NCBI GenBank assembly: GCA_049296795.1
Contig: JBAQTC010000007.1
Coordinates: 1 to 64,000 of the forward strand
Source: CAXNKH01 sp049296795
GTDB taxonomy: Bacteria > Pseudomonadota > Gammaproteobacteria > Burkholderiales > Burkholderiaceae_C
Length of the DNA: 64,000 nt
Direction of reading: 5' to 3'
Shown: positions 7,989-15,976 of the stretch, in pieces
Layout of the letters: each line of letters starts with the position of its first letter
Position numbering within the stretch: position 1 is the stretch's first letter
Program-made: the position numbers and the translations under genes
The notes under the pieces: model-generated
Database searches by the model: none
What the model was told of the DNA's origin: nothing
The model's input: the letters and a program-made list of their open reading frames with translations, nothing else

Positions 7989-8981
7989 TCAAGGTTCGAT
8001 CTTGAGCTTGGCGTCGAGCACCAGTTTCTCAAATTTGGTGGCCTCGGTACGTACATAGCGAGCAAATTCGGCTGGTGTGTTTTGAGGAACGGCCAAATTG
8101 TCAGCTTCGAAACGTGCTTTGATGTCACTCGATGCCATGATGGCATTGACTTCGCGGTTCAGACTATTGATCACTTCGGCCGGTGTACCCGCTGGGGCAA
8201 ATAAGCCGCCCCACAGCGTGTGGCTGAAGCCGGGCAAAATGACTTCGGCCACCGTCGGAACCTGGGGCAATGAGCTCATGCGTTGTGGGGTTGTGACGGC
8301 TAGCGCTTTGAGCTTGCCGCCCTTGATCTGAGGCATGGCCGCTGGTGCGCTGCTGATGAACATTTGCAAGCGTGAACCCATCAAATCGGCCATCAAAGGC
8401 CCAATGCTTTTGTAAGGCACATGCACCATGTCGAGCTTGGCCGCCATGCCAATCGCAACGGCCGACAAATGACCGGGTGTGCCAGCGCCGACCGAGCCAT
8501 AGCTGAAGCTGCCCGGTTTGGCCTGGGCCATCTGAATGAATTCCTTCAGGCTGTTGTAGGGCGCATCGATCGGTGCCATCACGACCAGGGGCGAGTTGCC
8601 CACCATCACCACCGGGATCAAGTCGTTGACCGGGTCGTAGCCCAGGTCTTTCATCAGCGCGCGCGTCACCGCGATTTCACCCGTTTGACCGAGCAACAAG
8701 GTATAGCCATCGTTTTTGCTGCGAACGGCCTGTCGCGTTCCCACCGTGCCCGAGACTCCTGGTTTGTTGTCAACCACCACCGAATGTTTGTAAACCGTGG
8801 TCAAGCGTTCAGCCACCAAGCGGGCAAAAGTGTCGCCTTGGCCACCCGGCCCATAGGCGACGATGATGGTGACGCTTTTGGTCGGGTAATCACCCTCGGC
8901 GGCGTGCAACGGCAGGCCAAGGCTCAGGGCGAGTACACCGACCAGCAGGCTGGGTAAATGTTTATGAAATTGCAACATCAT
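7989..8981 (-). CDS. Bug-family (TctC) periplasmic substrate-binding protein
   Basis: The 330-residue receptor has a signal peptide (ending near LPLHAAEG), then YPTKSVTIIVAYGPGGQGDTFARL, VDNKPGVSGTVGT and MVHVPYKSIGPLMADLMGSRLQ. It follows the TRAP permease dctM by 20 bases on the same strand, so it is probably cotranscribed with a transporter of another class. No good ribosome-binding site precedes either of the two adjacent ATGs; the region is A/T-rich. Confidence 0.9.
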   Translation of the reverse strand: MMLQFHKHLPSLLVGVLALSLGLPLHAAEGDYPTKSVTIIVAYGPGGQGDTFARLVAERLTTVYKHSVVVDNKPGVSGTVGTRQAVRSKNDGYTLLLGQTGEIAVTRALMKDLGYDPVNDLIPVVMVGNSPLVVMAPIDAPYNSLKEFIQMAQAKPGSFSYGSVGAGTPGHLSAVAIGMAAKLDMVHVPYKSIGPLMADLMGSRLQMFISSAPAAMPQIKGGKLKALAVTTPQRMSSLPQVPTVAEVILPGFSHTLWGGLFAPAGTPAEVINSLNREVNAIMASSDIKARFEADNLAVPQNTPAEFARYVRTEATKFEKLVLDAKLKIEP

Positions 8982-9001
8982 CTAAATTTTTTTTAAGTAA
9001 T

Positions 9002-10480
9002 TTACTTACTATTGACAGGCGCTGTTTTCAGAGCGTCGACGGCTTCCAAGTTGTCTTGGGGCGTGCTGGGCAGTGCGTCCCCAGCCTCCAGTGATTCGTA
9101 TTCCTTGACGTCGGGTCGGCCCGAGGCACCTGCATTTTCTTGCATACGCTCGATTCGAGCCTGTTCGGTCAAGGTGTTAGGTAACCACATGGCAATTGCC
9201 GGGAAGAGGAGGATCAGCCCGACACCAATACATTGGATCACCATGAAGTCGGCCATGCCACGGTAGATGATGGAGAGATTCCATTCCTTGACCACTTGCT
9301 TGAGGTAGTAGGCCGACATCGCCACCGGGGGTGATAAATAAGCTGTCTGCATCGTCACGGCGACCAGTACCCCAAACCATACCATATCGAAATTGAGCGC
9401 GGCCACCACCGGTTGAAAGATGGGAAGGAAGACCAAAATGATGGCTGGCCACTCGAATGGCCAACCCAGCAGGAAGATCAAAACGATGATGATGATCAAC
9501 ATGACGATGGGAGCCACCGGCATGGATATCAGCAATTGGGTGACCCACTGGGCCGAACCCAAGCGTGAAAAAACCGCACCAAAAATATTCGAAGCCACAG
9601 CCAGAAACAACACCATGGACGATGTAGTCATGGTCGAGATACTGGCCGACTTGAGTCCTTTAAGGGTGAAACTGCCGTAAGCAAATGCCAACAACAAAGC
9701 GCCAATGCAGCCCAGGGCTGCGGCTTCTGAAGGCGTTGCCAAGCCACCCAGAATCGAACCCAAAGTGCAGAAAATTAGCATGCCCAGTGGCACCATGCCC
9801 AAAAACACTTCTTTCAGCACAATACGCCAGTCACCGACCCGATCTTCCAGCGGCACCGGGGGCCCAAGTTTGGGGTTGAGAAAACTTCGGATCATGGTGT
9901 AGGCGATGTACATGGAGGCCAGCAAAAACCCGGGACCAAAAGCTGCTGAATAGAGGTCGGCCACCGAAACGCCGAGTACCGGACCCATCACGATCAGCAT
10001 TACTGAAGGGGGTATCAGAATTCCCAGAGTGCCGCCGGCTGTGATTGCACCAGCCGCCATGCGTGCGTCGTAACCCGACTTGATCATGATGGGGGCTGCC
10101 ATGATGCCCAGTACCGTGACCGCAGCGCCGACAATGCCAGTGGCCATGGCGAAAATTGTCGCGGTCAGAATCACACCCAGGTACAAAGCGCCTCGAACCG
10201 GGGCCAACAGGTCGCGAAAGGCCTTGAACAATCGTTCCATGAGCCCAGCCTGTTCAGTGATGTAGCCCATGAAAATGAACAAGGGGACGGCTGCCAGGGT
10301 CTCTTCCTTCATCAAGCCAATGGTCTGAAAATAAGCCAAGTCGAAGACGGTTTTCCCCAGTCCGACATAGCCGAACACCAGAGCCAGAAAAATCAAGGTG
10401 AACGAAATCGGAAAACCGATAAAAATCGCGCCGATCATCACCACCAGCATGAACAGGCCCCAGCCTTCGTTGAAACTCAT
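9002..10480 (-). CDS. dctM: TRAP transporter large permease subunit
   Basis: A 492-residue inner-membrane protein with about twelve hydrophobic segments, the DctM subunit that forms the Na+-driven translocation channel. Typical stretches are GFPISFTLIFLALVFGYVGLG at the start, IFMGYITEQAGLMERLFKAF, and AGGTLGILIPPSVMLIVMG. The last 60 residues are hydrophilic and unusual for DctM (RMQENAGASGRPDVKEYES and beyond), a cytoplasmic tail of unknown role. Its start overlaps the end of dctQ by four bases (ATGA), indicating translational coupling. Confidence 0.93.
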   Translation of the reverse strand: MSFNEGWGLFMLVVMIGAIFIGFPISFTLIFLALVFGYVGLGKTVFDLAYFQTIGLMKEETLAAVPLFIFMGYITEQAGLMERLFKAFRDLLAPVRGALYLGVILTATIFAMATGIVGAAVTVLGIMAAPIMIKSGYDARMAAGAITAGGTLGILIPPSVMLIVMGPVLGVSVADLYSAAFGPGFLLASMYIAYTMIRSFLNPKLGPPVPLEDRVGDWRIVLKEVFLGMVPLGMLIFCTLGSILGGLATPSEAAALGCIGALLLAFAYGSFTLKGLKSASISTMTTSSMVLFLAVASNIFGAVFSRLGSAQWVTQLLISMPVAPIVMLIIIIVLIFLLGWPFEWPAIILVFLPIFQPVVAALNFDMVWFGVLVAVTMQTAYLSPPVAMSAYYLKQVVKEWNLSIIYRGMADFMVIQCIGVGLILLFPAIAMWLPNTLTEQARIERMQENAGASGRPDVKEYESLEAGDALPSTPQDNLEAVDALKTAPVNSK

Positions 10481-11040
10481 ATCTCAGCCCCTTCCTTGTG
10501 CTCGTACTCGCGGTTGTGACGCCAGGCATAAATGCTTTTGATGGTTTCGGAAATACCTTGGATCATGAGCAGCGCAGCAGTGGCAGGGACGACAAACTTA
10601 AAGGGCCAGAGGATGGGGCGCCAGACGGTTTGCTCGGAGGTCTCGTTGATTGAGAATGAAAGATAGGCTTCCCCCCAGCCGACAACAAACAGCATGAGCA
10701 TGCTGGGAAAGAAAAACAGCAGGTAGGCGATGGTGTCAATCATGCCTTTTTTGCGTTCCGAAAAGTGTTGCCATAGCATGTCGGTACGAATGTGCGCGCC
10801 GCGCTTGAGAGCGAAATGGGCGCCCAGCATGAACAGGGTGCCGTAACACATATAGGTCACATCAAACACCCAATCGGTCGGGCTATTGAACAGATAGCGG
10901 GCGAACACCTCATAACCGACGGACAAGGTCATCGGGACCAGGATCCAAGCAATTGCATGGCCTGTGACTTCGGTGAAGCTGTCGATGGCCTTGATCAGCG
11001 CTACCTGGGTGGCTGGCATTTCTGGCGGGTCGTTTGACAT
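10477..11040 (-). CDS. dctQ: TRAP transporter small permease subunit
   Basis: About 187 residues with four hydrophobic helices; motifs FARYLFNSPTDWVFDVTYMCYGTLFMLGA and GAHIRTDMLWQ are typical of DctQ, which pairs with DctM in the inner membrane. It is larger than many DctQ proteins because of a hydrophilic C terminus. ATG at 11040 (MSNDPPEMP) is preferred; a start four codons earlier is also possible. The gene lies downstream of dctP behind a hairpin, and is coupled to dctM by a four-base overlap. Confidence 0.9.
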   Translation of the reverse strand: MSNDPPEMPATQVALIKAIDSFTEVTGHAIAWILVPMTLSVGYEVFARYLFNSPTDWVFDVTYMCYGTLFMLGAHFALKRGAHIRTDMLWQHFSERKKGMIDTIAYLLFFFPSMLMLFVVGWGEAYLSFSINETSEQTVWRPILWPFKFVVPATAALLMIQGISETIKSIYAWRHNREYEHKEGAEI

Positions 11041-11061
11041 GTGAATTTCCAAAGCATAGGG

Positions 11062-11093
11062 ATAAAAATCAAGCGGGGCCTCTGCCCCGCTTG
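11062..11093 (-). terminator. Hairpin between dctP and dctQ, partial terminator or attenuator
   Basis: On the minus strand, an almost perfect stem CAAGCGGGGC/GCCCCGCTTG with a four-base loop (11070-11093) is followed by ATTTTTATC. It lies just after the receptor gene and before the permease genes. Such structures commonly let more receptor than permease be made. No experimental support is available here. Confidence 0.7.
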
Positions 11094-11112
11094 TTACAGT
11101 TCCAGCCCCAGT

Positions 11113-12237
11113 TTACTTCTTGGCTGGCGCAGCCTTGGTTTCAGCGCCCCAGTAGTAATTGGCGGCGAATGAGTACGGCGGGAACATCATGCGCTTGGCC
11201 GGAACTACTTTGGATGCGTACTCGCGCTGCGAATCCAACACTTTTTTGAACACTGGGTTCTTGGCTGATTCTTCTTTGGCCACTTCGTCCCAGGCCTTCA
11301 GGGTGGCGGTCAGAATGTCGGCTGGGGTCCGACGTATTTGAACGCCATGCTTCTTGACCAATTCATCGATGGCCTCGGCATTTTGTTTTTGCCAGCGGGC
11401 TGACCAGGTGATGAATGTGTCCTTGATGGCGGACTTGATGATTTCCTGCTGTTGCGGCGTCAGACTTTTCCAGATGTCGGTGTTGATGATCAATTCGCCG
11501 ATGGAATTGTTTTCATGCATACCTGGGGTGTAGTGGTACTTGAACACCTGGTGCAGACCCAGACGCAAATCTTCAACCCCACCGACCCACTCAGCGCAGT
11601 CAATCACACCGCGCTGGGCCGATGGCAGAATTTCCCCTCCTGGCATATTCACCACAGCCATGCCCAGTTTGGCGTAAACATCGGCGTTCAAACCGGTCTG
11701 GCGGCATTTGAGACCTTTGAAGTCGGCAATCGACTTAATTTCTTTCTTAAACCATCCCAGGGCTTGTGGACTCGAAGGCAGGATGGGGAAAGCAATGACG
11801 TTGAGTTTCAAGGTGTTCTGGTAAAAGTCGTGCCACATGTCTAGGCCGCCACCCTCATACAGCCAGCCCAGATAGTCGGTGTGATCCATGCCAAACGGGC
11901 CCCCGATCGGGGCTGAAAACAGGGCTGCTGCCTTATTTTTCCCAACCCAGTAATAGGAAATTCCGTGACCCCCATCGATCACCTGCTTGCTGGTGGCGTC
12001 AAGAATCTCGAAGGCCGGCACCACCTGGCCGGCAGCCAGAGCTTCGACTTTGAGGCTGCCGCCCGAGAGCTTGTCAACGCGCTCGGCAAAATAACGGAAG
12101 TTGTCTTGCAGTGTCAGGCTGGCTGGCCAGGTGGACTGCATCTTGAGGGTGCGGGTTTGCGCCTGGGCGCTGCCAGCAAGTGCTAAGACGGACAACAGGG
12201 CGCCCATCAGTAGATTCTGGAATATTCGAGTTTGCAT
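11113..12237 (-). CDS. dctP: TRAP transporter periplasmic solute-binding protein (DctP family)
   Basis: The 374-residue receptor has a signal peptide ending at AQAQT and a mature part with MQSTWPASLTLQDNFRYFAERV, GISYYWVGKNKAAALFSAP, KCRQTGLNADVYAKLGMAVVNMPGGEI and CAEWVGGVEDLRLGLHQVFKYHYTPGMHE. The long form and the GEI/EWVG segments resemble the alpha-keto-acid and lactate binding branch (TakP-like) of the family, so a 2-oxo or hydroxy acid ligand is likely but unproven. AAGGAGAG lies seven bases before the ATG. First gene of the TRAP-Bug-amidohydrolase run. Confidence 0.92.
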   Translation of the reverse strand: MQTRIFQNLLMGALLSVLALAGSAQAQTRTLKMQSTWPASLTLQDNFRYFAERVDKLSGGSLKVEALAAGQVVPAFEILDATSKQVIDGGHGISYYWVGKNKAAALFSAPIGGPFGMDHTDYLGWLYEGGGLDMWHDFYQNTLKLNVIAFPILPSSPQALGWFKKEIKSIADFKGLKCRQTGLNADVYAKLGMAVVNMPGGEILPSAQRGVIDCAEWVGGVEDLRLGLHQVFKYHYTPGMHENNSIGELIINTDIWKSLTPQQQEIIKSAIKDTFITWSARWQKQNAEAIDELVKKHGVQIRRTPADILTATLKAWDEVAKEESAKNPVFKKVLDSQREYASKVVPAKRMMFPPYSFAANYYWGAETKAAPAKK

Positions 12238-12347
12238 TCAATCTCTCCTTGCAAGCATGGGGTGTGAATTTCAGGCCCACAACGAGGATTCGACGGTGCC
12301 TGCAAGGCCATATTCAGGAATTGCATCCCCAGGGTCAATCGGTAGTT

Positions 12348-12359
12348 CCCCTAGTGGGG
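12348..12359. promoter_or_regulatory. CCCC-TAGT-GGGG inverted repeat in a divergent intergenic region
   Basis: A short inverted repeat lies between the divergent dctP and rsuA-family genes, about 110 bases before the dctP start. Its form resembles binding sites of NarL/LuxR-type response regulators. Assignment is by appearance only. Confidence 0.35.
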
Positions 12360-12405
12360 GTGGATACGGCAGGCTTGAACCGACCAGCTTTGCGATACTC
12401 GGGGT

Positions 12406-13149
12406 ATGGAGCTGCAAGATATTCTTTATTCTCAGGGCTTTGGCACGCGCCGGGTCTGTGCCGGGTTGATTCAACAAGGACTGGTTCGGGTTTACGCCGG
12501 GCCGACCGATACCGAAGCACTGACTTGCGTTCAGGCTTCAGCCGAATTTGTCGCCCAGGGTCTGCGTTTCAAGGTTCAGGGGGTGGACTGGCCTTACCAC
12601 GAGAAGGCTTATTTGATGCTCAACAAACCCGCCGGTACCGAGTGTTCGCAAAAACCTTCGACTTACCCCAGTATTTACACCTTGCTGCCTTCGGCCTTGC
12701 GGCTTCGGCCGCAAAAAGCCGCGGTGCAGGGGGTGCAGGCCGTGGGCCGGCTCGATCAAGACACGACCGGCTTGCTGCTGCTGACCGATGACGGCAAGTT
12801 CATTCACCGCATGAGTTCGCCGCGCCATCACGTGCCCAAGGTTTACGAGATCACACTCAAACATGCGTTGGATGACAAACAGGTGCAAAAACTGCTCTCA
12901 GGCGTGGTGCTCGATGACGACCCTAAGCCGGTACACGCTGCGGCCTGCGAAGTGATGGACAGTCACCACTTGCGAATGACCTTGACCCAAGGTAAATACC
13001 ACCAGGTCAAGCGCATGCTGGCGGCAGTGAGCAACCGGGTTGAAGGACTGCATCGCAGTCAGATTGGCGGCCTGTGCCTGCCCGAGGATCTCGCGCCCGG
13101 TCAATGGCGTTGGCTGAGTGCTGCAGATTTGGCGCTGATGGCGGGCTGA
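12406..13149 (+). CDS. rsuA: 16S rRNA pseudouridine synthase, RsuA family
   Basis: A 247-residue protein with an N-terminal S4-like RNA-binding region (MELQDILYSQGFGTRRVCAGLI) and a pseudouridine synthase domain holding YLMLNKPAGTECS, VGRLDQDTTGLLLLTDDG (catalytic Asp in GRLD) and GKYHQVKRMLAAVSNRVEGLHR. RsuA makes pseudouridine at 16S position 516. The family also includes RluE/RluF, but the domain layout and length favour RsuA. It stands alone on the plus strand, divergent from the TRAP operon. Confidence 0.87.
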   Translation: MELQDILYSQGFGTRRVCAGLIQQGLVRVYAGPTDTEALTCVQASAEFVAQGLRFKVQGVDWPYHEKAYLMLNKPAGTECSQKPSTYPSIYTLLPSALRLRPQKAAVQGVQAVGRLDQDTTGLLLLTDDGKFIHRMSSPRHHVPKVYEITLKHALDDKQVQKLLSGVVLDDDPKPVHAAACEVMDSHHLRMTLTQGKYHQVKRMLAAVSNRVEGLHRSQIGGLCLPEDLAPGQWRWLSAADLALMAG

Positions 13150-13187
13150 AGCTACACTTCACAGCTCATTGAGGAGTGTTTTTTGTG

Positions 13188-14168
13188 ATGCTGTTACCCC
13201 GAATTTTTGTTGCCCTGGTTCTGGGCGTTCCGCTATTTTTCGGTTTTTCAGCCCTGGCTCAGAATCAGCCGATTTTTGTTCTCAACTCGCTAGACCACGA
13301 CGTCAGTGTGATTGACCCGCTGAGCTGGCGCCAAATCAAGCGTATTCCCACCGGCAAGGAACCGCATCACCTCTACCTGACGCCGGACGCCAACTCGGTG
13401 ATCGTGGCCAATGCCTTGAGCGATACGCTGACATTCATCGATCCCAAAACAGCCGAAATTCAACGCACGATTCGCGGTATTTCCGATCCCTATCATTTGC
13501 GGTTTTCGCCCGACATGAAATGGTTTGTGACCGCTGCCAATCGACTCAATCACATTGATATTTATCGCTGGGACGGAAAAAATATCAGCCTAGCCAAGCG
13601 CCTGGCAACCTCAAAAACCCCCAGTCATTTGTGGATTGACAGCAAAAGCAGCACTTTGTATTCCACCATGCAAGACAGCGACGAATTGATCGCGGTCGAT
13701 CTGGCCAGCCAGACGATCAAATGGCGGGTCAAGACGGGCAGCTTGCCAGCCGACATTTATGGAACGGCCGATGACAAATTGGTGTTGGTTGCGCTGACCG
13801 GCAGCAACGCGGTGGAGGTCTACGATGTCTCTGGCAAGGAACCCCAGCTCAACAAACGCATTAAGACCGGTGACGGGGCCCATGCTTTTCGCGCACTGGG
13901 CGATGGCCGTCATGTGCTGGTGAGCAACCGGGTGGCCAACAGCATTGGAAAAATTGACTTGCAGACGCTGGAACTGGTTGCCAGTTTTCCGGTTCCGGGA
14001 GGGCCCGATTGCATGGAAGTCTCACGCGACGGAAAATTGCTTTTGGTGACTTCGCGTTGGGCTCGCAAGCTCACCGTGATCGATTTGGTGAGTCAGAAAA
14101 TCGTTCGACAAATCAACGTTGGAAAGAGTCCACATGGCGTCTGGACGCTCGATCACGCTAGCCGCTGA
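13188..14168 (+). CDS. Exported YVTN/YncE-like beta-propeller protein
   Basis: About 326 residues. A hydrophobic signal segment (RIFVALVLGVPLFFGFSALAQ) precedes repeated blade sequences such as DHDVSVIDPLSWRQIKRIPTGKEPHHLYLTPDANSVIVAN and DTLTFIDPKTAEIQRTIRG, forming a seven-bladed propeller of the YVTN class in the periplasm. Function unknown; such proteins often bind ligands or partner enzymes. A GTG at 13185 is better spaced from GAGGAG than the ATG at 13188, so the start may be one codon earlier. The end overlaps the polysaccharide deacetylase gene by 35 bases, suggesting a joint role in envelope processes. Confidence 0.82.
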   Translation: MLLPRIFVALVLGVPLFFGFSALAQNQPIFVLNSLDHDVSVIDPLSWRQIKRIPTGKEPHHLYLTPDANSVIVANALSDTLTFIDPKTAEIQRTIRGISDPYHLRFSPDMKWFVTAANRLNHIDIYRWDGKNISLAKRLATSKTPSHLWIDSKSSTLYSTMQDSDELIAVDLASQTIKWRVKTGSLPADIYGTADDKLVLVALTGSNAVEVYDVSGKEPQLNKRIKTGDGAHAFRALGDGRHVLVSNRVANSIGKIDLQTLELVASFPVPGGPDCMEVSRDGKLLLVTSRWARKLTVIDLVSQKIVRQINVGKSPHGVWTLDHASR

Positions 14169-14958
14169 ACTGGTTGGCGCCTTAACGCTGTGCCTGGCCT
14201 GGGCGCCGAGCTGGGCCACCAACTGCGAAGGCCAAGCGGGTGCCAAGCCGATCTACCTGAGTTTTGATACCGGCCACATGGAAGTGGCGCCGCTGGTGGC
14301 TGAGGTGCTCAAGCGCCAGCAGGTGCGCGTGACTTTTTTTGCGGCTAACGAGCCAACCAAAGAGGGCTCGGGCAGTTTGAGTCAGCACTGGGCCCCCTGG
14401 TGGAAAGCGCGTGCCGCCGAGGGCCATGAGTTCGCCTCGCACACCTATGACCATGCTTATTGGCGTGGTGATTTGCCAGGCTACCAGCCCAAATTTCGGA
14501 TTCGCCCCAGCGCTGGAGCTTTGGCTGGACGTGAGTTCACCTGGGATGCAAAACAGTATTGTGAAAATATTGCTTTTGCCGCTGAGCGCTTGCAGGATCT
14601 CACCGGGAAAAAACCGCTTCCCCTGTTCCGCGCTCCCGGTGGTAAGACTTCGGCCAAACTGCTCGGGGTGGCACGGGCCTGTGGTTTTGAGCATGTGGGT
14701 TGGAGCCAGGCTGGTTTTCTCGGCGACGAATTGCCCAGCGAAAAATTCAGCAACCAAGCCCTGCTGGATAAGGCTTTGAAAGACATTGGCAGTGGCGACA
14801 TCTTGGTCGCGCATTTGGGCATCTGGTCGCGCAAGGAGCCCTGGGCGCCCGCCGTGCTCGAGCCGCTGATCGTAGGCCTGAAAGAGCGGGGCTTTTGTTT
14901 CGCCACTTTGCGCGCACATCCAGCCTACCAAGGCTGGATCGCAGCCCAGCAGCGCTAA
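14134..14958 (+). CDS. Polysaccharide deacetylase family protein (NodB domain), exported
   Basis: The 274-residue protein has an N-terminal signal (ending near PSWATNCEG) and a NodB carbohydrate esterase 4 domain. Motif 1 reads YLSFDTGHM (usual TFDDG, the second Asp replaced by Thr), motif 2 is FASHTYDHAYW with both metal histidines, then LFRAPGGKTS and a late HLGIWSRKEPW. It probably removes acetyl groups from a sugar polymer in the periplasm or envelope. The changed motif 1 keeps one Asp but may affect activity. It overlaps the propeller gene and is followed by a sterol-desaturase-like gene. Confidence 0.82.
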   Translation: MASGRSITLAAELVGALTLCLAWAPSWATNCEGQAGAKPIYLSFDTGHMEVAPLVAEVLKRQQVRVTFFAANEPTKEGSGSLSQHWAPWWKARAAEGHEFASHTYDHAYWRGDLPGYQPKFRIRPSAGALAGREFTWDAKQYCENIAFAAERLQDLTGKKPLPLFRAPGGKTSAKLLGVARACGFEHVGWSQAGFLGDELPSEKFSNQALLDKALKDIGSGDILVAHLGIWSRKEPWAPAVLEPLIVGLKERGFCFATLRAHPAYQGWIAAQQR

Positions 14959-14971
14959 CTAGCGCAGCGGT

Positions 14972-15943
14972 ATGGACTGGTTTGTCGACCTCTTCGAATT
15001 CTTTCGCCAGTGGCTGTTTGAGCAGGCTGTGCTACCGGTCATGTTCGCGTTGGGTTGGGGCAACCTGCTGGAAGTGGGGTTTGAAGCCACGGCTTGGTTT
15101 CTGATCGGCTTGCTGCAAATCAGTTTTTTGATTCTGCTGGTCGGTCCGCTGCAGCGTTGGCGTCCGGTGGAGCCGGTGCTGGACCGCCAGACCATCCGGG
15201 TCGATATTTTGTACACCTTGCTGCACCGCTTGGGGCTGTTTAGGCTTGCCCTGTTCTTCGGATTAACGCCTTGGTTTGACCAGTTTTTTGGGGTCTTGCA
15301 CAGTGTGGGATTCAGCCCGTTTCATCTGGATCAGTTCTGGCCCGGTGTCAGCGACCAAGCGCTGGTGAGCTTTGTCCTGTACCTGGTGTTGTTGGACTTG
15401 ATCGCTTATGGGATCCATCGTGGTCAGCATCATTTTGAATGGTGGTGGCGCTTGCATTCCCTGCACCATGCCCAACGCCAGATGACGATGTGGAGTGACA
15501 ACCGTAACCATCTGCTGGATGACTTGTTGCTCGATTCCCTGTTCGTTGTGGTGGCGCAATGCATCGGCGTTGCACCCGGCCAGTTTCTGGCGATTGTGGC
15601 CTTGACCCAACTCAGTGAAAGCTTGCAACACGCCAACCTGCGACTCTGGTTTGGTTCGGTGGGCGAGCGATTGTGGGTGAGCCCGCGTTTTCATCGTTTG
15701 CACCACAGCATTGGCATCGGACATGAGTCAATGGGGCGAAACACGCTAGGAGGCAGCAATTTCGGGGTTCTATTGCCTTGCTGGGACATGTTGTTCGGAA
15801 CGGCCAATTTTGAGTTGCGCTATGAACCTACCGGGGTGCGCGACCAGGTCGAGGCGGACCCGCAGGGCCATCTGCGTGACTACGGCCAAGGCTTCTGGTC
15901 ACAGCAGTGGCAAGGTTGCAAGCGCTTGCTGGGACGAGCTTGA
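14972..15943 (+). CDS. Sterol desaturase/fatty acid hydroxylase family membrane protein
   Basis: A 323-residue integral membrane protein with the eight-histidine di-iron motifs of the family: HRGQHHFEWWWRLHSLHHAQ, and HRLHHSIGIGHE further on, with NRNHLLDD between. These enzymes hydroxylate or desaturate lipids; in bacteria substrates include ornithine lipids, carotenoids and hopanoid-related compounds. Several hydrophobic segments lie in the first 150 residues. It begins 14 bases after the deacetylase gene. The substrate cannot be assigned. Confidence 0.85.
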   Translation: MDWFVDLFEFFRQWLFEQAVLPVMFALGWGNLLEVGFEATAWFLIGLLQISFLILLVGPLQRWRPVEPVLDRQTIRVDILYTLLHRLGLFRLALFFGLTPWFDQFFGVLHSVGFSPFHLDQFWPGVSDQALVSFVLYLVLLDLIAYGIHRGQHHFEWWWRLHSLHHAQRQMTMWSDNRNHLLDDLLLDSLFVVVAQCIGVAPGQFLAIVALTQLSESLQHANLRLWFGSVGERLWVSPRFHRLHHSIGIGHESMGRNTLGGSNFGVLLPCWDMLFGTANFELRYEPTGVRDQVEADPQGHLRDYGQGFWSQQWQGCKRLLGRA

Positions 15944-15960
15944 GCCAAGCTTGGCTCAAG
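15939..15960. repeat. Perfect 22-base palindrome overlapping a stop codon
   Basis: The arms CTTGAGCCAAG and CTTGGCTCAAG are exact complements. The palindrome spans the stop codon of the desaturase gene and ends 17 bases before the EI24 gene. As RNA it would form a stem of about nine pairs with a tetraloop. No T run follows, so it is not a standard terminator; it could instead be a protein-binding site or an RNA processing site. Confidence 0.7.
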
Positions 15961-15976
15961 CAGTTATGCTTGCGCG

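Noticed and set aside
8982..9001. A/T-rich inverted repeat between dctM and the Bug gene as a terminator
   Set aside because: The stem is only about six weak pairs and is followed by A rather than T on the transcribed strand.
12180..12791. Plus-strand open frame overlapping the start of the rsuA-family gene
   Set aside because: It runs in another frame across the dctP start and the rsuA-family gene and shows no protein family pattern.
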